A DNA stretch of 12,592 bases. Origin: Bacteroidota bacterium. GTDB lineage: Bacteria > Bacteroidota > Rhodothermia > Rhodothermales > UBA10348. The stretch lies in NCBI GenBank assembly GCA_004356385.1, contig SMXL01000151.1:1-12592 (forward strand). Reading direction: 5' to 3'. The position numbers were made by a program, and so were the translations under genes. Of this stretch, positions 7,855 to 12,592 are shown piece after piece (positions within the stretch are counted from its first letter, which is position 1; every line of letters begins with the position of its first letter). The notes under the pieces are model-generated. The model made no database searches, had not been told where the DNA came from, and saw only the letters and a list, made by a program, of their open reading frames with translations.

Positions 7855-8086
7855 AATTCGCGTTCGATGGGTGATTTTCATTTTAATAGGACTATTTATC
7901 GCTCTGGTTCTGGTGGACTCGATGGGTGTTTTTGACAAACGATCCTATTACGAAGTCCCCCACGGGAGTCATACCCATTTCCTTCCCAAGGATTGTGATC
8001 CTCCTCTTCCGGTGAGCAGTGGGCCACAGATTCGACCACAACCGGGTGAAAAAATCGACTGCCAAGGTCGAATCGTTCCTGAGTAA
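7844..8086 (+). CDS. Small single-pass membrane protein with a His/Pro-rich outer segment
   Basis: 80 residues, not a family I can name. A basic N-terminus (MASKIRVRW) precedes one hydrophobic helix at about 10-26. Next is YYEVPHGSHTHFLPKD at 35-50, with His40, His43 and His45, then CDPPLPVSSGP and a Pro/Gly-rich end containing Cys51 and Cys73. The positive-inside rule places the C-terminal 50 residues outside the cytoplasmic membrane. I have a weak impression of similar short proteins with a PHG-x-H-x-H motif in related bacteria. The spaced histidines could bind a metal, and the two cysteines could form a disulfide; both are inferences. An AAGAG stretch lies 5 bases before the ATG. Composition is protein-like and nothing longer overlaps it, so I take it as real. 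It diverges from the receptor gene. Confidence 0.65.
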   Translation: MASKIRVRWVIFILIGLFIALVLVDSMGVFDKRSYYEVPHGSHTHFLPKDCDPPLPVSSGPQIRPQPGEKIDCQGRIVPE

Positions 8087-8198
8087 AAGAAGGAGCTGTA
8101 TACACATGCAAGGCAATTCACGATGCCGGCGAACCCCCTGGCCCCAGTTGTCGTAATAATTTTATTCTCCTCTATACCGACTACTACGGTTTTCTACT

Positions 8199-9536
8199 AT
8201 GCTCGAGACCATTTTTCAACTCCTTCTCGCCGCCACTCTTCTTTTTTCGCCAGGGTTCGATCATGAGAATGGAAGTATTCGGCAGGATGTTTATGCGTTT
8301 GTCAATGTAACCGTGATCCCGATGACGGGAGAACACGTTCTGACGAATCAAACCGTCATCATTGAGGGAGATCGCATAGTAGCAATCGGTCCGGTTGCCG
8401 ACATTCAAATTCCGAGTTCCGCAGAGCGAATCGACGGAAACGGAAGATATCTGATTCCCGGTCTCTCAGAGATGCACGGTCACATTCCCCCGCCCACGCA
8501 ATCGGCCCAAAACATAGAGAACGTTCTGTTTCTGTATGTGGCGAACGGAATCACGACCGTTAGAGGGATGTTGGGATACGAAAATCAGCTGGAATTGAAG
8601 GAAAGAGCGTTTAACGGGGAGATTATTTCCCCAAACCTCTACCTCGCAGGACCCAGTTTTAGCGGGAATTCAGTCAACTCGCCCGAGCAGGCGATTCAGA
8701 GGGTTCGTGCGCAGGTCAGCGAAGGCTGGGATCTGCTCAAAATCCATCCCGGTTTGACATTGGAAGAGTATGACGCGATGGCCGAAACCGCCCACGAACT
8801 CGGAATCCGGTTCGGCGGTCACGTTCCCGCAGATGTGGGACTGGCACACGCCATTGAGATGGGTCAGGAAACGTTCGATCACCTTGATGGCTATATCGAA
8901 TACGTGGTTGACGACGCAGGGTATATCGACGAATACAGACTCAGCGATATCGTGACAAGATCGAAAGATGCGGGAGCCTGGGTCGTACCGACCATGGTAT
9001 TGTGGGAAACCATTCTTGGGGTGGGAAACCTCGAGGCCATGCAAGATTATCCTGAATTACAGTATGTGTCCCCCCGCTCTGTTCAGGGATGGGTAAATGC
9101 GTTCGAGCAGCGAGTCGGAAATACCAATTTTGATCCGGTATATATGAACCGCATCGCTGACGCGAGAATGCGAATTTTATTTGAGCTGCACAAAGGTGGT
9201 GTCGGGATTCTAATGGGAACGGATGCTCCTCAGCAGTTCAGCGTTCCAGGGTTTTCTCTGCATCGAGAAATGGAGAAAATGGTAGAATCAGGTATGTCTC
9301 CGTACGAGGTTCTCAAATCGGGATCCGCCAATGTAGGCCAGTATTTCAGCAATGAAGACGACTTCGGAACGATCCAGATAGGTCAGCGTGCAGATCTGTT
9401 GTTGCTGAACGCCAATCCCCTCGAAAGCGTGAATAATATTTCCAACCGCGCTGGCGTGATGGTCAAAGGGCGGTGGCTGACGGAAGAAGACATTCAACAT
9501 CGATTGAATGAAATAAGACAGCTCTATGATAGTTAG
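8199..9536 (+). CDS. Secreted metal-dependent amidohydrolase (imidazolonepropionase-like)
   Basis: 445 residues. A hydrophobic N-terminus (FQLLLAATLLFS, 6-17) looks like a signal peptide, so the enzyme is probably periplasmic. It has the typical split beta domain (VNVTVIPMTGEHVLTNQTV at 35-53) around a TIM barrel. Metal and active-site residues are visible: His93 and His95 in EMHGH, Lys181 in LLKIHPG (position of the carboxylated lysine), His208 in GGHVP, His228 in FDHLDG and Asp342 in GTDAP. The C-terminus QIGQRADLLLLNANPLE is also typical. The group includes prolidase-like and imidazolonepropionase-like enzymes that cleave amide or cyclic C-N bonds; peptides or N-acyl amino acids are plausible substrates, but the specificity cannot be told. 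It follows the small membrane gene by 112 bases, a spacer with no clear terminator and only a 7/8 match to TAnnTTTG at 8157-8164. No ribosome site is seen. Confidence 0.9.
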   Translation: MLETIFQLLLAATLLFSPGFDHENGSIRQDVYAFVNVTVIPMTGEHVLTNQTVIIEGDRIVAIGPVADIQIPSSAERIDGNGRYLIPGLSEMHGHIPPPTQSAQNIENVLFLYVANGITTVRGMLGYENQLELKERAFNGEIISPNLYLAGPSFSGNSVNSPEQAIQRVRAQVSEGWDLLKIHPGLTLEEYDAMAETAHELGIRFGGHVPADVGLAHAIEMGQETFDHLDGYIEYVVDDAGYIDEYRLSDIVTRSKDAGAWVVPTMVLWETILGVGNLEAMQDYPELQYVSPRSVQGWVNAFEQRVGNTNFDPVYMNRIADARMRILFELHKGGVGILMGTDAPQQFSVPGFSLHREMEKMVESGMSPYEVLKSGSANVGQYFSNEDDFGTIQIGQRADLLLLNANPLESVNNISNRAGVMVKGRWLTEEDIQHRLNEIRQLYDS

Positions 9537-9560
9537 GACCTGCTTACAAGGCCTGGTCCT
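9535..9560. terminator. Stem-loop between the convergent amidohydrolase and sulfatase genes
   Basis: AGGACC at 9535-9540 and GGTCCT at 9555-9560 form a perfect 6-bp stem with a 14-base loop, starting in the TAG stop of the amidohydrolase and ending 7 bases before the sulfatase stop. It could act as a two-way transcription end in this short gap, but there is no T run on either side, so intrinsic termination is uncertain. It shares its stem, and the bases AGGACCTG, with the stem-loop at 4488-4509. Confidence 0.35.
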
Positions 9561-9567
9561 CCGACAG

Positions 9568-11043
9568 CTATTCAACCAACCAATCCGGATTCGGAGTTGG
9601 CATTTCAGCATCGACACCTTCTCTCCAATCGTGAAGCAATTGCCTGAGACGCTCAGTGGTCGAAGGCTCGAACAAAGCGATATTGTTCAATTCACTAGGG
9701 TCTGATTCCAGATCGAACAACTCCAGGCTTCCGTCCTCCAACCACTCGACAAGTTTGTATCGGCCATCTAAAACGGCGCCTGACGGCCGGTTTCCTGATC
9801 CGTGATAGTGTGGAAAATGCCAGAAAAGAGAACGGTTTACATCGTTCGAGTCGCTTTTGACTAGAGCCACGAGGCTCACGCCATCTCTGGCGCTCAGTTC
9901 TCGAGGCGGAAGACCAGCCATTTCCTCAATGGTGGGCGCGATATCCATGGTCGTCGCGGGTGAATACCGAACGGCTCCCGGCTCCGTCATTCCGGGCCAA
10001 AGTATCATGAATGGGACTCGAATTCCCCCCTCATAGAGCCAACCTTTGCCCGCCCGAAGAGGATGGTTGGACGTCGGCATTGACATACGTCCGGCACTCA
10101 GGGTGCTCAACCCTCCGTTGTCAGAAACGAATACGATCGCAGTACGATCCGAAATTCCGAGCCGCTCCAGTTCCGCTCGAATACGACCCAAACTCTCGTC
10201 CGTGCTCTGCACCATCGCTGCGTAGACTGGATGATCCTGGCATCTTCGGGTTACTGATCGATCGCTTTCCGGCGTAAATGATTCATCCGCGCACGGCTTT
10301 AACGAGGCCGCTTTCTGTTTGTACTTTTCGATCAATTCTTCCTTTGCCTGGAGCGGTGTATGAACGTTGTAGTACGAGAGAACCAGAAGAAATGGATCGT
10401 CCACGTGATCTTTTATAAACGCAATACTTTCGTCGGTGAGCCGGTCCGTTAGGTACTCTCCCTTCTTGCCACCGCCCAATCCCGGCACGTCCCAATAGTC
10501 ATTGTTCGGGTGTTCGTACGGATAGAAATACGAGCCCGGTTGGCCCGCATCGTGGCCGCCAATGTTGAGATCAAATCCTTGATCTTCCGGAAGATATCCA
10601 TCGGACCCCAGATGCCACTTTCCGAGGAAGGCCGTCGTGTATCCTGCCGCCTGGAATCGCTCGGCAAACGTGACTTCCTCGAGCGGAAGATGGCGCCCGT
10701 ACGTTGCCTGTAGGAGCTGACCCTTCTGTTCACCGCCAATCCAGTTGGTGATCTTAACTCGTGCCGGGTGTTTCCCCGTCATGATGCTTGCCCTCGTAGG
10801 AGAGCAAACAGGGCTGGCGGCGTAAAAATTAATAAATCGAATTCCCCTTTCGGCTAGCTCATCAATATTCGGCGTTTCGTAGAACGAACTACCGTATACA
10901 CCCGTATCTGCCCAACCCAAATCGTCGACAATAAGAAGAACGACGTTCGTACGGGCGGGCGGCTGACACGAGCTCAAGAAAACCAACAATGAGATCCAGC
11001 CCGCGGCGCGAATGGGTCGAGAGATACTGATTCGTTGATTCAT
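9568..11043 (-). CDS. Lipoprotein sulfatase (arylsulfatase family S1)
   Basis: 491 residues from the ATG at 11043. It hydrolyses a sulfate ester, most likely on a sulfated polysaccharide or other envelope or environmental substrate. The N-terminus IRAAGWISLLVFLSSC at 11-26 is a signal peptide with lipobox LSSC, placing the enzyme outside the cytoplasm as a lipoprotein. Active-site parts are complete: Asp40-Asp41 (IVDDLGW), the formylglycine site CSPTR with Cys80 and Arg84, Lys142 and His144 (GKWHLG), His228 (NVHTP), Asp308-Asn309 (VSDNGG) and Lys333 (LRAGKGW, then YEGGIRVP). The Cys-type site needs a formylglycine-generating enzyme or anaerobic maturase, not seen here. An earlier in-frame start at 11097 adds 18 residues with no signal-peptide logic. 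The layout resembles S1_16-type enzymes, but the subfamily is not proven. It converges with the amidohydrolase. Confidence 0.93.
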   Translation of the reverse strand: MNQRISISRPIRAAGWISLLVFLSSCQPPARTNVVLLIVDDLGWADTGVYGSSFYETPNIDELAERGIRFINFYAASPVCSPTRASIMTGKHPARVKITNWIGGEQKGQLLQATYGRHLPLEEVTFAERFQAAGYTTAFLGKWHLGSDGYLPEDQGFDLNIGGHDAGQPGSYFYPYEHPNNDYWDVPGLGGGKKGEYLTDRLTDESIAFIKDHVDDPFLLVLSYYNVHTPLQAKEELIEKYKQKAASLKPCADESFTPESDRSVTRRCQDHPVYAAMVQSTDESLGRIRAELERLGISDRTAIVFVSDNGGLSTLSAGRMSMPTSNHPLRAGKGWLYEGGIRVPFMILWPGMTEPGAVRYSPATTMDIAPTIEEMAGLPPRELSARDGVSLVALVKSDSNDVNRSLFWHFPHYHGSGNRPSGAVLDGRYKLVEWLEDGSLELFDLESDPSELNNIALFEPSTTERLRQLLHDWREGVDAEMPTPNPDWLVE

Positions 11044-11101
11044 AGCAATACTTGATCGGGCTATTGGACGGCAGTAAATAAATGGCGCAACCCACACATT
11101 T

Positions 11102-11313
11102 TCAAGAAGGCCCGTCTATTTTTTGCCAAGTTCTTGGAATAGTTGGCGAGCCCTTCGATCCTGCGGTGCAACCGCTACGAGCCTCGGACTCTTCCTGGAG
11201 ACAGGATGTCCACTTTGCGCGTCCAACGTACGCTACGACTCTGAATTCGGAGTCGGAACCGCAAGCGAAGAATCCAACCACTGCGAGCAGTTGTAACGAT
11301 TTTAAAAAGCCAT
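11102..11313 (-). pseudogene. Small lipoprotein gene, apparently frameshifted in a T run
   Basis: The minus strand has GTG-ATG-GCT at 11316-11308 followed by a run of five T (11308-11304) and a stop after three codons. With one extra T the frame opens into MAFLKSLQLLAVVGFF, then ACGSDSEF, and stays open to TGA at 11102-11104, about 70 residues in all. The first part is a textbook lipoprotein signal peptide: Lys, a hydrophobic core, and a lipobox-like FFAC before CGSDSE. The rest (for example RAKWTSCLQEESEARSGC) matches nothing I know and has three further Cys after the lipobox. The uninterrupted frame has no start codon of its own between the upstream stop and the signal peptide. It is therefore either a decayed gene, a one-base sequencing error in a homopolymer, or chance. 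It lies between two genes for exported lipoproteins on the same strand. Confidence 0.4.
11236..11255. repeat. 20-base near-perfect palindrome centred on GAATTC
   Basis: CGACTC, T, GAATTC, G, GAGTCG reads the same on both strands except for one T/G pair. It could be an operator-like site or a hairpin. It lies within the frameshifted lipoprotein frame just after the lipobox codons (minus strand GSDSEFRV), so it may also simply be coding sequence. Confidence 0.4.
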
Positions 11314-11429
11314 CACTATCCAGACTTCGAAAATCGGTACGTGCAGTACCCGTGAGTAGGAATGGAGCGCGTGTACATCAAGCGGTCTCCGGTTCGATAA
11401 TACGGCGTCCCCATCCTTTCAATCGACCG

Positions 11430-12563
11430 CTATTCGGCCTCATCCGTGAGAAGAATGATTTGTGAGGGCGCAGGGCCTACTTCAAACCTGGATTGCTCTA
11501 CGCCTCCCCGATCCAAAATCACCACAGATCCCGCAGCCGTAAAATCGGGGAACGAACCACCGCTACTCTTCGGAAATCTTCCAACATATAGCAGCTCTGA
11601 GACCGGATCATACGCTATTCCGGAAATCCCGATCAATCCACCTGCGGGTTCAATCTGCATGGTCGTCTCCAGCGAATTCGTAGAAGTATCAATACGATAT
11701 ATCGTGTTCGCTTCGCCGCTGATGGCGTACAGTTCTCCTGACCGGGTATCGAAATAGCCAGCCGTCGTACCGTTTGTGGCACCAAGTTGCGTATTCAGGT
11801 CGATCCGGGATACGATTTCTTCACTCTGCACATCGAGGAAGAGAATCGCCCCGTTGGTGACCAAAACGATTTCAGTAAAATCTTCGTTATAAATCGTTTT
11901 CCCCGTACACAGAATGGCCATCTCTCCATCGTTATCTGGAAAGAGATCCCTGGGGCCGTCACATTCGACGTCGAGAAACTTCGCTGTCTCTTCTCCAGGT
12001 CTGAACACCGACAGGGCCCTCCCGCTCCCAAGATTGCCGTTGTTGGCAACGAAGATTTTCCCATTTATCTCGGAGATTCCCTCTGGGATCTCACCAACTG
12101 CAATGGCCGAACGTATTTGATTGGAGGCTAATGCTACCGGGACAACCGAACCAGGAACACCGAACTGTAAATTTGTGATGTAAGCCAGTCCTTCATGTAC
12201 GATCATCGCCCGCGGAGCCGGTAGATTGTTGATCTGCGAAATCGTAGACATGCTCGACAAGCTCAGTACATCGATCCGACCCATTGAAAATGTATTCAAA
12301 AGCGCATACAGTAGCCCTTCGTGTACGGTAATACTTTGTAGAAAACCGTTCAGAGGAGGGCTGTGGCTCACAGAACCTGTCATCGGATCGTAGGTCGTAA
12401 TCGTGCCGTTCTGGTCGCCGAAATTTCCTCCATTTGCTACGATGACGGCACTCGTCACAAACTCCGAAGCGTCATCGGAGCCGAGTAAATCGCATCCAAA
12501 CAATGTCGGAAGCATAACGAGGAAAAGTATTTGTCGGACACGGCTGGAAAAAATGATATTCAT
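11430..12563 (-). CDS. YncE/DUF5074-like beta-propeller lipoprotein
   Basis: 377 residues from the ATG at 12563; a TTG three codons earlier is also possible. Signal peptide RQILFLVMLPTLFGC at 10-24 with lipobox LFGC, so a lipoprotein exported through Cys24. The mature part is built of repeated beta blades of YncE/quinoprotein type: VIVANGGNFG at 40-49, AYITNLQFG at 127-135, IFVANNGNLG at 170-179, then further blades such as GELYAISGEANTIYRID and LLYVGRFPKSSGG. The recurring x-VAN-x-GN-x-G motif is typical. Such proteins bind ligands or partner proteins at the surface and in Bacteroidota often accompany TonB receptors; no catalytic residues can be assigned. No receptor gene is adjacent within the window, and only 29 bases remain upstream, so its own operon context is cut off. 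Confidence 0.8.
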   Translation of the reverse strand: MNIIFSSRVRQILFLVMLPTLFGCDLLGSDDASEFVTSAVIVANGGNFGDQNGTITTYDPMTGSVSHSPPLNGFLQSITVHEGLLYALLNTFSMGRIDVLSLSSMSTISQINNLPAPRAMIVHEGLAYITNLQFGVPGSVVPVALASNQIRSAIAVGEIPEGISEINGKIFVANNGNLGSGRALSVFRPGEETAKFLDVECDGPRDLFPDNDGEMAILCTGKTIYNEDFTEIVLVTNGAILFLDVQSEEIVSRIDLNTQLGATNGTTAGYFDTRSGELYAISGEANTIYRIDTSTNSLETTMQIEPAGGLIGISGIAYDPVSELLYVGRFPKSSGGSFPDFTAAGSVVILDRGGVEQSRFEVGPAPSQIILLTDEAE

Positions 12564-12592
12564 GGTTTTCAATGGTTGTAGCCGAGCTCGTA

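Larger units (their letters stand above)
11044..11429. other. 386-bp spacer between the sulfatase and beta-propeller genes
   Basis: No intact gene is seen. It holds the frameshifted lipoprotein frame (11102-11313), a near-perfect palindrome at 11236-11255 and a small hairpin GGTAC-GTGCA-GTACC at 11336-11350, which may lie in the 3' end of the beta-propeller transcript. I see no tRNA, riboswitch core or promoter pair that I would defend. The + strand open frame 11082-11465 looks random. Confidence 0.5.

Noticed and set aside
8087..8198. Promoter for the amidohydrolase at 8157-8164 (TAATTTTA)
   Set aside because: One mismatch at the conserved G and no -33 box; it is A+T-rich sequence and I would not defend it as a separate feature.
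11082..11465. 127-codon open frame on + across the spacer and the end of the beta-propeller gene
   Set aside because: No signal, helix or family motif; it runs into a real gene antisense and lies opposite the better lipoprotein-like frame.
11430..12592. Lactonase/SMP-30-type enzyme for the beta-propeller protein
   Set aside because: The VAN-x-GN-x-G blade repeats fit YncE/DUF5074 proteins and the metal-binding residues of SMP-30 are not evident.
1..12592. Mobile element, CRISPR array, defence or toxin-antitoxin system
   Set aside because: No transposase, integrase, nuclease, terminal inverted repeats, regularly spaced repeats or toxin-like small gene pair was seen on either strand.

Overview
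The window looks like a chromosomal segment of a member of the Bacteroidota/Rhodothermota group, probably free-living and possibly marine. The grounds are a TonB-dependent receptor with a carboxypeptidase-like N-terminal domain paired with a DUF4249-type lipoprotein, lipobox-bearing secreted proteins, a lipoprotein sulfatase, promoter-like TAnnTTTG elements, and mostly absent Shine-Dalgarno sequences. Base composition looks moderate, near 50% GC by eye. I see no tRNA, rRNA, CRISPR, insertion sequence or phage gene.

Layout. (1) Bases 1-266 hold two broken gene ends that face each other: the N-terminal part of a MacB/FtsX-type ABC transporter permease on + and the N-terminal part of a probable Rieske-domain protein on -. 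They meet near base 140. This is either a deletion between two convergent genes or an assembly chimera. (2) Bases 254-2513 on - read as one operon: a Gfo/Idh/MocA oxidoreductase, a TIM-barrel sugar isomerase/epimerase, then the Rieske remnant, probably for oxidation or epimerisation of a sugar or cyclitol of unknown identity. (3) A queuosine-precursor transporter (YhhQ type, +) runs tail to tail with, and overlaps, a branched-chain aminotransferase (IlvE, -). (4) A DUF4249-type lipoprotein and a TonB-dependent receptor (-) abut without a gap and look like one outer-membrane uptake unit. (5) Divergent from the receptor, across a promoter-rich spacer, lie an 80-residue one-pass membrane protein and a secreted metal-dependent amidohydrolase (+). 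(6) A sulfatase lipoprotein (-) converges on the amidohydrolase. (7) A 386-bp spacer holds a likely frameshifted small lipoprotein gene, followed by a YncE-like beta-propeller lipoprotein (-).

How they work together. Most genes serve the cell envelope or nutrient scavenging: outer-membrane uptake, secreted hydrolases and surface lipoproteins. Two are housekeeping genes, for branched-chain amino acids and the tRNA queuosine precursor supply. I found no clear new defence, toxin or mobile system. The features most worth a second look are the gene-gene junction at the left edge, the frameshifted lipoprotein gene, the small histidine-rich membrane protein, and the overlapping gene tails at 3410-3455.
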